From assembly GCA_947306035.1 (NCBI GenBank), contig CAMZFG010000049.1, positions 1 through 6,579 of the forward strand: 6,579 nt of DNA, given 5' to 3'. Each line of letters starts with the position of its first letter. The first letter of the stretch is position 1. This document shows positions 1 to 5,964 of the stretch, in pieces. The stretch is from an uncultured Clostridia bacterium. GTDB taxonomy: Bacteria; Bacillota; Clostridia; Oscillospirales; CAG-272. Position numbers and translations under genes: made by a program. Below the pieces are notes generated by a model. It saw nothing but the letters and a program-made list of their open reading frames with translations. It was not told the DNA's origin and made no database searches.

Positions 1-132
1 CACGCCACCGTGGCCGAATACCGCAGCGCCACCGGCATGGAAGCGCTGTTCGGCTACCTGTCGCTGACGGGGCAGACCGGGCGGGCGTTTGAACTGTTTG
101 CCGCGGCTTTTCCGGCAGACCGAAAAGAATAA
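1..132 (+). CDS. mrnC: Mini-ribonuclease III, C-terminal fragment (5' end outside window)
   Basis: The first 43 codons read open from base 1 to a TAA at 130-132. The peptide contains VAEYRSATGMEALFGYLSLTGQ, matching the C-terminal signature of Mini-III enzymes, where a Tyr-Arg, a conserved Glu and a GYL(Y)L-x-G-x-x-x-R/L helix form the end of the RNase III fold. Mini-III is a dimeric, dsRBD-free RNase III relative that matures 23S rRNA ends in Firmicutes (family knowledge). The catalytic N-terminal residues lie outside the window, so activity cannot be judged. It ends 21 bases before the cyclophilin start with no terminator between, so the two are probably co-transcribed. The identification rests on a short fragment; a longer RNase III-fold protein is the main alternative. 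Confidence 0.72.
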   Translation, partial: HATVAEYRSATGMEALFGYLSLTGQTGRAFELFAAAFPADRKE

Positions 133-153
133 ACTTGAAAGGAACATAAAACC

Positions 154-660
154 ATGGAACATCCCATCATCAAGATCACCGTCAAGGGCTACGGCACCAT
201 GACGGCCGAACTCTACCCCGAACTGGCGCCCCTGACGGTGGCCAACTTTTTAAAACTCATCGAAGAGAAGTTTTTTGACGGCCTCATTTTTCACCGCGTC
301 ATCAAGGGTTTTATGCTGCAAGGCGGCGGCTATGACGAGACCATGCAGGAAAAACGCGCCAAACCCATTCGCGGCGAGTTTGCGGCCAACGGCTGGCGGC
401 AGAACACCTTAAAGCACGTCAGGGGCGTGCTCTCGATGGCTAGGACGAACGACCCGAACTCCGCCTCGTCGCAGTTTTTCATCATGCACGAGAACGCCCC
501 GCACCTCGACGGGCAGTACGCCGGTTTCGGCCTTGTGACCGAGGGGCAGGACGTGATCGACGCCATCGCGAACGTCAAAACGGGCAACTACGGCTGGTAT
601 ATGCAGGACGTGCCGAAGACCCCCGTCGTCATCGAGAAAATGGAGATCGTCTCGCGTTGA
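154..660 (+). CDS. ppiB: Cyclophilin-type peptidyl-prolyl cis-trans isomerase, cytosolic
   Basis: This 168-residue protein is a complete single-domain cyclophilin that catalyses cis-trans isomerisation of peptidyl-proline bonds and assists protein folding. It has no signal peptide or membrane segment, so it should be cytosolic. The signature FHRVIKGFMLQGG covers residues 46-58, with catalytic Arg48, Phe53 and Gln56. SMAR (94-97), SASSQFFI (103-110) and HLDGQYAGFG (117-126) form the rest of the proline pocket. His117 occupies the position of the cyclosporin-contacting Trp of human CypA, as in many bacterial members, which predicts weak cyclosporin binding. The start is supported by GAAAGGA at 137-143, ten bases before the ATG. 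The gene follows mrnC by 21 bases and ends before a strong terminator, so it is the last gene of its operon. Confidence 0.93.
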   Translation: MEHPIIKITVKGYGTMTAELYPELAPLTVANFLKLIEEKFFDGLIFHRVIKGFMLQGGGYDETMQEKRAKPIRGEFAANGWRQNTLKHVRGVLSMARTNDPNSASSQFFIMHENAPHLDGQYAGFGLVTEGQDVIDAIANVKTGNYGWYMQDVPKTPVVIEKMEIVSR

Positions 661-670
661 CACGGTGTTT

Positions 671-722
671 TTGGAAAATTTTATATATAAATTTAGAATT
701 CTAATATATAAAATTGGAAAAT
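671..722. repeat. AT-rich palindrome flanked by 9-bp direct repeats
   Basis: A 12-bp inverted repeat, AATTTTATATAT at 677-688 and its exact complement at 704-715, encloses a second palindrome, TAGAATTCTA (694-703). The whole block is bracketed by the direct repeat TTGGAAAAT at 671-679 and 714-722. Its composition is almost pure A/T in a GC-rich surround. It lies between the cyclophilin stop and the intrinsic terminator. It could be a weak extra transcription-stop or 3'-stabilising hairpin, a protein-binding site, or the relic of a tiny inserted element with a target duplication. The sequence does not decide between these. Confidence 0.6.
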
Positions 723-725
723 CGG

Positions 726-749
726 AAAGGGGCGTCAACGCCCCTTTTT
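726..749 (+). terminator. Intrinsic terminator after the cyclophilin gene
   Basis: GGGGCG (729-734) pairs with CGCCCC (739-744) across a TCAA loop, and flanking AAA/TTT extends the stem. Five T residues follow (745-749). This is a classic rho-independent terminator for the mrnC-ppiB transcript, and it insulates the promoter that starts six bases downstream. Confidence 0.9.
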
Positions 750-754
750 GTTGC

Positions 755-783
755 TTGACAGTCGCCTTGTCGTTTGCTATAAT
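755..783 (+). promoter_or_regulatory. Perfect-consensus vegetative promoter with extended -10
   Basis: TTGACA at 755-760 and TATAAT at 778-783 are separated by exactly 17 bases, and TGC immediately precedes the -10, giving an extended TGnTATAAT. Both hexamers are full matches to the SigA/sigma70 consensus. Transcription should start near base 790, leaving a leader of about 93 bases before the GTG at 883. It is the only convincing promoter seen upstream of 883-3945, so it may serve all four genes. No riboswitch-like structure or operator was recognised in the leader. Confidence 0.9.
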
Positions 784-865
784 CAAAATAAGGAAGTTTG
801 CCGTTTTTTACGTATAATGAATAGAATGCCGATCATCTGATGCGCTCCTATCACATTTGGCAACG

Positions 866-871
866 AGGGGG
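866..871 (+). promoter_or_regulatory. Ribosome binding site selecting the GTG start at 883
   Basis: AGGGGG lies 11 bases upstream of the GTG at 883. The reading frame is open back to 841 but holds no ATG there, so this site and GTG are the best start. A nearer GTG at 878 is out of frame and meets TGA after one codon. Confidence 0.6.
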
Positions 872-882
872 AAAAACGTGCC

Positions 883-1347
883 GTGAAAGAAATCAAAATC
901 GAAACGCCGGTCGATGCCGAGGCATTTGCGGCAACATTCCGGCGCACGGTACCGCACGCTTCGGGCGATCTCGACACGGGGCGTATATACGGCGCGATCG
1001 ACCGCGATCGGTTCTCGCTGTACCGCAAATCACATTGGATCGGGCAAGGCGCTGACTTTTTTCGGTCGGGTATGGGCGTTTATCTGTCGGGTGAAGTGCG
1101 CGAGGGACACATTTTTTACACCTACCGCCGCACCGCGTTGCACGTGCTGTTGACGGGGGTGGTGCCGTTGCTGCTGTTGCTCATGTCGCTGTTTCCTTTG
1201 ATCGTGTTCCGCGAGCCGTATTTTCTGCCGCTTGCGGCTGTATCGTTGATCCTGTTCTCGTTCTGGTTTTACAAGCCGAAAGGGAAAATGGCCGATCTTT
1301 GCGACCGCATGATGCGCCTGATCGAGGAAAGCCAAAGCCGCCAATAG
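883..1347 (+). CDS. Small PH-like membrane protein with two transmembrane helices, function unknown
   Basis: This 154-residue protein starts at GTG. It has a soluble N-terminal domain (about 1-83), two closely spaced hydrophobic helices (about 86-109 and 113-130) and a short charged C-terminal tail (131-154). The pattern RIYGAIDRDRFSLYRK (34-49) followed by SGMGVYLSGEV (62-72) and a polar strand just before the first helix resembles small Firmicutes proteins with a YcxB-like/PH-like beta domain fused to a membrane hairpin. This is recognition by eye, not a database match, and no catalytic motif is visible. It is the first gene after the consensus promoter, 40 bases ahead of the dehydratase-like gene. 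Only a very weak hairpin (CCG/CGG with a T run, 1349-1365) lies between, so it may head the operon. Confidence 0.75.
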   Translation: MKEIKIETPVDAEAFAATFRRTVPHASGDLDTGRIYGAIDRDRFSLYRKSHWIGQGADFFRSGMGVYLSGEVREGHIFYTYRRTALHVLLTGVVPLLLLLMSLFPLIVFREPYFLPLAAVSLILFSFWFYKPKGKMADLCDRMMRLIEESQSRQ

Positions 1348-1387
1348 GCCGAAAACGGTGTTTTTGAAATAAGGAGAAGTTGAAACC

Positions 1388-2164
1388 ATGAAAAGCTTTT
1401 TGCATGCCACAAGGCCGCTGATCACCCCGCTGCTCGTCTCCACCGAAGAGGGGGCGCTGCTCTGTGAGATCGCGGCGTGCCTCGATGCGGGCGCCGACGC
1501 GTTCGGGCTGTGCATCGAGCGGCTGCCGCGCGAGCTTCGCACCGAAGAGAAGATCAAAACGTTCTTTGCCGCCATGGGCGACAAACCGATCTACGTCACC
1601 TGCTATCTGCGCGGCGACGCGATCGAGGAGAGCGACGAGGAGCGAGCCGATATGTTGCTGAACGCCCTTGAATGGGGCGCGACCATGGCGGATATCCGGG
1701 GCGACCTGTTTGACCCCTGCGAGGACGAGTTGACCCAAAACGCCGACGCGATCGAACGGCAAAAAGCGCTGATCTGCCGCATACACGCCATGGGCAAAGA
1801 GGCGCTCATGTCCTCGCACGTCATGACCGGCGACGCGTTCCGCTTTCTGCCGAAAGAAGAGGTTTTGGCTATTGCGCTGGAGCAGCAGGCGCGCGGCGCG
1901 GACATGGCCAAGATCGTGACGAACGCCGACACCGAAGAGGAGTTGCTTGAAAACTTCGAGGCGATCCCCTTTATGAAAAAGCGGGTGTCGATCCCCGTGC
2001 TGTTTTTGTGCAACGGGCGCGTGCGCATGCGGCATCGCCTGGCGTGCGGCCTGATCAGCGAGCCCATCGTGTTCGTCAAGGAAAAAACGCTCCGTCGACC
2101 GGACAGCGCACAGCCGCCCGTTGAACAGATGGTCGGTCTGTTCCGCGACGCGGGTATGCTTTGA
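1388..2164 (+). CDS. Type I 3-dehydroquinate dehydratase-like lyase (AroD-like), probably altered substrate
   Basis: This 258-residue protein has the length and TIM-barrel layout of class I dehydroquinate dehydratases, which dehydrate a beta-hydroxy ketone through a Schiff base. Lys175 in GADMAKIV matches the imine-forming lysine (E. coli Lys170), His144 in MSSH matches the general acid/base (His143), Arg217 in RHRLACGL matches Arg213, and Gln242 fits Gln236. The segment ADAFGLCIERL (37-46 onward) corresponds to E. coli ADIVEWRVDFF, so the substrate-contacting Glu46 and Arg48 are replaced by Gly40 and Cys42. The beta-strand Arg82 is also displaced (YVTCYLRG). I infer a related dehydratase acting on another hydroxy-ketone. 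AAGGAG (1371-1376) supports the ATG. Two oxidoreductase genes follow with short gaps, pointing to a catabolic rather than a shikimate-biosynthetic setting. Confidence 0.75.
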   Translation: MKSFLHATRPLITPLLVSTEEGALLCEIAACLDAGADAFGLCIERLPRELRTEEKIKTFFAAMGDKPIYVTCYLRGDAIEESDEERADMLLNALEWGATMADIRGDLFDPCEDELTQNADAIERQKALICRIHAMGKEALMSSHVMTGDAFRFLPKEEVLAIALEQQARGADMAKIVTNADTEEELLENFEAIPFMKKRVSIPVLFLCNGRVRMRHRLACGLISEPIVFVKEKTLRRPDSAQPPVEQMVGLFRDAGML

Positions 2165-2177
2165 ACCATTTTGAAAA

Positions 2178-2183
2178 AAGGAG
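2178..2183 (+). promoter_or_regulatory. Ribosome binding site fixing the dehydrogenase start at 2192
   Basis: AAGGAG ends eight bases before the ATG at 2192. An in-frame TTG at 2171 would extend the protein by seven residues (MKKGDRN), but it lies upstream of this Shine-Dalgarno and would translate through it. The ATG is therefore preferred. Confidence 0.85.
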
Positions 2184-2191
2184 ATAGAAAC

Positions 2192-2956
2192 ATGGCGTTT
2201 GAAAATCAGGTCGCCATCGCCACGGGTACCGCCTCGGGCATGGGGTTGTTGTTCTCACAGAATTTCGCCGCGCTCGGCGGCAAGGTCGCTATGTGCGACG
2301 TCAACGAAGCGGTGCTGAACGAAAAAGTTGCGGAGATCAACGCCAAATATCCCGGCAGCGCGCTCGGCATCGTTTGCGACGTGCGCGACTACGCGCAGGT
2401 CTGTGCCGCGCGCGACAAGGCGGTCGCCGCTTTCGGCCGTATCGATATTTTAGTCAACTTTGCGGGCGGCACGGCGCTGCGGATGCTCGGCGTGGATCGC
2501 ACCCGCTATCCGGAGTTTCCCGATATTCCGATCGAGGTCTACGACTGGGGTCTCGACGTCAACTTAAAAGGCCCGTTCTACTTTGCGCACGCCGTGCTCA
2601 AACAGATGCGGGAGCAGCAGAGCGGCCTTGTCGTCAACATCGGCTCCATCACGGGCATGGAGGGCGACAAAAGCGGCATGGATTACCCCACGGCCAAAGC
2701 GGGACTTATGTTCGGGCTGACCAAGTCCATCGCGCAGTTCGGCGCCAAATACGGCATTCGCTGTGTATGTGTGTCACCCGGCCCCGTGTTGACGCGCGCG
2801 GCCATGGCCGGTATGAAAACGCTGCTCGGCAGAGCCGCCGACCCGCAGGAGATCGTCGATCTCATCCTCTTCCTCGCCTCCGACAAGGGGCAGTTCATCA
2901 ATGGTGAAAATATCATGATCGACGGCGGCCGCAACGCGATGCAGCGCGAGCACTGA
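2192..2956 (+). CDS. Short-chain dehydrogenase/reductase (classical SDR)
   Basis: This 254-residue protein is a complete classical SDR, a Rossmann-fold NAD(P)-dependent oxidoreductase for alcohol/ketone pairs. The nucleotide motif reads TGTASGMG (11-18). Asp36 at the end of beta-2 favours NAD(H) over NADP(H). The stabilising motif is NFAGG (89-93) rather than the usual NNAG. The catalytic tetrad is Asn124, Ser142, Tyr155 and Lys159, followed by SPGPV (195-199) and the C-terminal NGENIMIDGG. Residues 93-116 form a somewhat long, Pro- and Arg-rich loop before the Asn124 helix that could shape the substrate pocket. The ATG lies 27 bases after the dehydratase-like stop and the next gene follows 14 bases after its own stop, so it is mid-operon. 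Its substrate is unknown; context suggests it makes or uses a ketone handled by the neighbouring lyase. Confidence 0.9.
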   Translation: MAFENQVAIATGTASGMGLLFSQNFAALGGKVAMCDVNEAVLNEKVAEINAKYPGSALGIVCDVRDYAQVCAARDKAVAAFGRIDILVNFAGGTALRMLGVDRTRYPEFPDIPIEVYDWGLDVNLKGPFYFAHAVLKQMREQQSGLVVNIGSITGMEGDKSGMDYPTAKAGLMFGLTKSIAQFGAKYGIRCVCVSPGPVLTRAAMAGMKTLLGRAADPQEIVDLILFLASDKGQFINGENIMIDGGRNAMQREH

Positions 2957-2970
2957 TAAAGGAAAAAGTT

Positions 2971-3945
2971 ATGAAAGCGATACTTATCAACGACGATAAA
3001 ACACTGCGCTGGGCCGACGTGCCGGACCCCGTATTGAAGAGCGGCGAAGTGCTGATCGAGGTGCACGCGGCGGCCATCAACCGCGCGGACCTTTTGCAAA
3101 GAGAGGGCACCTATCCGCCGCCCGCCGGCTGCCCCGCGTGGCCGGGGCTGGAAGTTTCCGGCGTTATCAAAGCGACCGCGCCGGACGCGGGCAAGTATAA
3201 AACCGGCGATCGTGTCTGCGCCCTGCTCGGCGGTGGCGGCTACGCCGAATACGTCGCCGTGACCGAAGATATGGTGCTGCCCATGCCGAAAAACCTCTCG
3301 TTTGCCGAGGCGGCGGCCATTCCCGAAGTGTATATGACGGCCTATCTCAATCTGTTTCACGTGGGCGGCGCCAAAAAGGGCGAAACGCTGCTGATGAACG
3401 CGGGCGCGAGCGGTCTTGCCAGCGCGGTCATCCCCATGGCCAAAGCGTTTGGTCTGCGTGTCATTACCACGGTGCTGGGGCAGGAAAAAGTCAAAGAGGT
3501 CGCGTACCTCAACGCCGACGTCGTGGTGGACACCACCACCGAGGATATCGTCGAGGTACTGAAGCATGAAGAGGCGGCGGGCCACCCCGTTGATCTTGCC
3601 ATCGACTGCCTTGGCGGCGAGGTGCTCGGCAAGTGCTTAAAATATGTGGCCCGCGGCTGCCGCTGGATCCAGATCGCCACGCTGGCGGGCGACATCTCTC
3701 CCATCGACTTCCGCAACATCTACGTCAAGAATATCCGCATCATCGGCAGCACGCTGAGAAGCAAAACGCCGCAGGAAAAAGGGCAGCTTTTGACGGAACT
3801 CGTCGAAAAGACCTGGCCGAAGTTCGAGAGCGGCGAGATCAAAGTCAGGATCTACAAGACGCTGCCGATCGAGCAGGCAGACGAGGGGCACCAGATCCTC
3901 TACCGCGGTGAGAACGTGGGCAAAGTGGTCTTGCTTGTCAAATGA
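2971..3945 (+). CDS. Zinc-free quinone/enone oxidoreductase, medium-chain family (QOR/PIG3 type)
   Basis: This 324-residue protein aligns end to end with NAD(P)H:quinone oxidoreductases of the zinc-independent medium-chain family. It has an N-terminal GroES-like domain with INRADLLQREG-YPPP (36-50) and PGLEVSG (58-64), then a Rossmann domain. The PIG3-type signature INRADLLQR is nearly intact. The cysteines and histidines that bind zinc in alcohol dehydrogenases are absent. The cofactor loop reads AGASGLAS (144-151), with Ala150 where a third glycine is usual. Such enzymes reduce quinones or the C=C of alpha,beta-unsaturated ketones by hydride transfer from NADPH (family knowledge). AAAGGA at 2958-2963 precedes the ATG, and the gap from the previous stop is 14 bases (tandem TGA-TAA). 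It is the last gene before the shared terminator, and enone reduction would fit the upstream dehydratase. Confidence 0.9.
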   Translation: MKAILINDDKTLRWADVPDPVLKSGEVLIEVHAAAINRADLLQREGTYPPPAGCPAWPGLEVSGVIKATAPDAGKYKTGDRVCALLGGGGYAEYVAVTEDMVLPMPKNLSFAEAAAIPEVYMTAYLNLFHVGGAKKGETLLMNAGASGLASAVIPMAKAFGLRVITTVLGQEKVKEVAYLNADVVVDTTTEDIVEVLKHEEAAGHPVDLAIDCLGGEVLGKCLKYVARGCRWIQIATLAGDISPIDFRNIYVKNIRIIGSTLRSKTPQEKGQLLTELVEKTWPKFESGEIKVRIYKTLPIEQADEGHQILYRGENVGKVVLLVK

Positions 3946-3951
3946 CAAAAC

Positions 3952-3981
3952 AAAAACACCCCCGAACGGGGGTGTTTTTTT
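3952..3981. terminator. Bidirectional intrinsic terminator between convergent operons
   Basis: ACACCCCCG (3956-3964) pairs with CGGGGGTGT (3967-3975). Flanking A runs on the left (3952-3956) and T runs on the right (3975-3981) provide U tracts on both strands. The hairpin starts six bases after the oxidoreductase stop and ends five bases before the minus-strand glycosidase stop, so it should terminate both convergent transcripts. Confidence 0.93.
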
Positions 3982-3986
3982 GATAT

Positions 3987-4940
3987 TCAAAGCGTTTCGG
4001 GGTACCACTTTTTGCGGGCGAGGTAGAGCCGCTCGGCGTCGTCGAGCAGGCGGAAACGCTCGGAGGCGTAGGTGAAGCGCCACGGGGCGACGAGGTAACC
4101 TTTGAGCAGTTCCGGCGAGAGGCGGTCTTTGCCGAGCCCCACGGTCTGCTCGATGTTCTCGGTGCAGGTCCAGGTGGAGCAGGTCGGTATCTGATCGTAC
4201 CCGTGCTGATCCAGCACTTCGTAGGCGCGGATCGCCCAGTAGTGACGATCGGTCTCGGGGTATTCCTGGAACCGGGCGTAGACCCAGTTGGACTGCAGCA
4301 CCGATTTCGGCATTTTTTCAAGAAAGATCTTTTCGTGATACCACATGTAGTCCGACCAGATCCAGGGGCGCGCGCCGTACTTCTCGCACTCGCGGCAGAG
4401 ATAGAACAGGTCGTGCCACCACAATTCGCCGTTGCGCACCACAATGTTCTCATGCGTCATCTGGTGGGCGGCGTCCTCCTCGTCAAAGCCGAGGTGGAAG
4501 AGAGACGGCCCCCCGAACGCCTCGCACACCTCGCGGATGAGGTCGGCGCACACCTGATAGTAGGCGGGGGTGGAGACCATGCGGCGATATTGTTTTAACC
4601 ACGTGTCGTGACCGGCGGAAAAGTTCAGTTTGGGAACGGGTTCCAGTCCGAGGGCCCGCATCTCATCCAGTTTCTTTTTGAGAAAATCTTTGCTCCACGC
4701 GTCGGGAGCGGAGACCTCGGGGTGGCTCTCATACTTGATGGCGTCACCCACGTCGACCAGCACCAGGTTATACTGCCGCTCGGCAAGGGCCTTGACGGTC
4801 TCGTCCCAGGTGGCAAGGTCGGTGTTGTTGTTCTCACGGTACGGCGGATCCATATACCAGCCGGCGGCGGGCGAACTCTCGTCGCCCCACATGTGGGTGC
4901 TGATCTTCAGCATAAAGCCCCATTTCAGATCGTTTTTCAT
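3987..4940 (-). CDS. GH20-like glycoside hydrolase, cytosolic, downstream paralogue
   Basis: This 317-residue protein has the features of a GH20-type catalytic TIM barrel without accessory domains. FHLGFDEE (148-155) matches the H-x-G-x-D-E box in which adjacent Asp153 and Glu154 serve as polarising residue and acid/base in beta-N-acetylhexosaminidases. PVPKLNFSAGHDTWL (101-115) fits the barrel-strand PE-x-x-x-PGH motif, and WIWSDYMW (193-200) and QSNW (216-219) supply aromatic pocket residues. There is no signal peptide, so the substrate is likely a small imported glycoside. AAAGGAG (minus strand, 4954-4948) places the ATG seven bases on. It lies 29 bases downstream of its paralogue (about 74% identical over 317 ungapped positions by my count) and shares its promoter. 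GH20 membership is inferred from motifs; the specificity is unknown. Confidence 0.68.
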   Translation of the reverse strand: MKNDLKWGFMLKISTHMWGDESSPAAGWYMDPPYRENNNTDLATWDETVKALAERQYNLVLVDVGDAIKYESHPEVSAPDAWSKDFLKKKLDEMRALGLEPVPKLNFSAGHDTWLKQYRRMVSTPAYYQVCADLIREVCEAFGGPSLFHLGFDEEDAAHQMTHENIVVRNGELWWHDLFYLCRECEKYGARPWIWSDYMWYHEKIFLEKMPKSVLQSNWVYARFQEYPETDRHYWAIRAYEVLDQHGYDQIPTCSTWTCTENIEQTVGLGKDRLSPELLKGYLVAPWRFTYASERFRLLDDAERLYLARKKWYPETL

Positions 4941-4969
4941 GTTTTCTCTCCTTTATCCGCTTTGCGGCG

Positions 4970-5950
4970 TCAATACGCGATCTTGGGCAGATCTTTCGGC
5001 AGCGTTTCGGGGTACCATTTCTGACGGGCCAGGAAGAGCCGCTCGGCGTCGTCCATCAGGCGGAAGCGCTCCGAAGCGTAGGTGAAGCGCCACGGCGCGA
5101 TCAGGTAGCCCTTGACAAGGTCCGGATTTAAGCGGTCTTTGCCGAGGCCCACGGTCTGCGACATGTTGTGAATGCAGTTCCAGGTCGAGCCGGTCGGTAT
5201 CTGATCGTAGCCGTGCTGATCGAGCAGCTCGTAGCCGTGGATCTCACGGTACGTCTGGGTCTCGGGCGATCTGTCTTTGAGCGTGCCGTAGTACCAGTTG
5301 GACTGCATGATGGACTTCGGCATATTCTTGAGGAACGCCTCTTCGTGGTGCCAGAGATAGTCCGACCAGATCCAGGGGCGGGCGCCGTATTTTTCGCATT
5401 CACGGGCAAGGAAGAACAGATCGTGCCACCACAGGTCGCCGTTGCGCACGATGCACATATCGTAGTGCGACTGATAATCCGCTATCTCCTCGTCAAAGCC
5501 GAGGTGGAAAAGGGGCGGGTTGCCGAACACCTCGCACACCTCGCGGATGACGTCGGCGCACACCTTGTAATAGGTGGGCGTGGACACCATGCGGCGGTAT
5601 TGTTTCAACCACGTGTCGTGGCAGGTGGAAAAATTGAGTTTCGGCACGGGCGTCAGGCCCTTTGCGCGCATTTCATCCAGTTTCTTTTTGAGAAAGTCTT
5701 TGTCCCAGGCGTCGGGGGAAGAGATCTCGGGGTGGCTCTCGTACTTGACGCCGTCGCCCACGTCGACCAGCACCAGATTGTAGCGGCGTTCGGCGAGATA
5801 GCGCACGGTGTTGTCCCAGGTGGCAATGTCGGTGTTGTTGTTCTCGTGGTAGTACGGTTCCATGTACCACCCGGCGGCGGGCGAAGTCTCGTCGTCCCAC
5901 ATGTGGTGGCTGAGTTTTAACATAAAGCCCCAGTAGAGTTCGTTTTTCAT
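4970..5950 (-). CDS. GH20-like glycoside hydrolase, cytosolic, upstream paralogue
   Basis: This 326-residue protein aligns without gaps with the downstream copy and adds nine C-terminal residues (PKDLPKIAY). It keeps the putative catalytic H149-L-G-F-D153-E154 box, PKLNFSTCHDTWL and WIWSDYLW. Most differences cluster at residues 161-168, just after the catalytic pair, and at 201-240, while other blocks are nearly identical. The frame stays open 21 codons upstream of 5950, but AAAGGAGG at 5957-5964 lies six bases from this ATG and directly abuts the alternative ATG at 5956, so 5950 is chosen. It is the first gene of the minus-strand operon, behind an extended -10 promoter with a palindrome over the start site. 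The product has no signal peptide or membrane segment. Function is inferred from the GH20-like motif only. Confidence 0.68.
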   Translation of the reverse strand: MKNELYWGFMLKLSHHMWDDETSPAAGWYMEPYYHENNNTDIATWDNTVRYLAERRYNLVLVDVGDGVKYESHPEISSPDAWDKDFLKKKLDEMRAKGLTPVPKLNFSTCHDTWLKQYRRMVSTPTYYKVCADVIREVCEVFGNPPLFHLGFDEEIADYQSHYDMCIVRNGDLWWHDLFFLARECEKYGARPWIWSDYLWHHEEAFLKNMPKSIMQSNWYYGTLKDRSPETQTYREIHGYELLDQHGYDQIPTGSTWNCIHNMSQTVGLGKDRLNPDLVKGYLIAPWRFTYASERFRLMDDAERLFLARQKWYPETLPKDLPKIAY

Positions 5951-5956
5951 ACGCAT

Positions 5957-5964
5957 CCTCCTTT
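5957..5964 (-). promoter_or_regulatory. Strong Shine-Dalgarno selecting the start at 5950
   Basis: On the minus strand this reads AAAGGAGG, close to a full anti-16S match, six bases from the ATG at 5950. Its first two bases belong to the adjoining palindrome, so folding of that hairpin could nick the edge of the site. Confidence 0.88.

Noticed and set aside
813..818. Second TATAAT downstream of the main promoter
   Set aside because: No -35-like hexamer lies at a suitable distance upstream, and it sits inside the transcribed leader.
817..840. Short leader reading frame (ATG, eight codons including TGA) between the consensus promoter and the GTG start
   Set aside because: The only purine-rich Shine-Dalgarno-like site (790-795) is over 20 bases away, and the peptide shows no attenuator feature such as repeated regulatory codons.
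1349..1366. Possible terminator between the membrane protein and the dehydratase-like gene
   Set aside because: The stem is only three to four base pairs, too weak to call beside the two strong terminators in this window.
1181..2035. Long minus-strand open frame opposite the AroD-like gene
   Set aside because: The translation has a shadow composition (Arg/Gln/His rich), spans two plus-strand genes and their gap, and shows no family motif.
2171..2191. Upstream TTG start for the short-chain dehydrogenase
   Set aside because: The Shine-Dalgarno lies inside this extension, so initiation at ATG 2192 is far more likely.
5168..5920. Long plus-strand open frame of 250 codons opposite the upstream glycosidase gene
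   Set aside because: It lies antisense to a well-supported gene, has repetitive low-complexity Val/Gly/His composition typical of shadow frames, and similar shadows occur opposite the paralogue.
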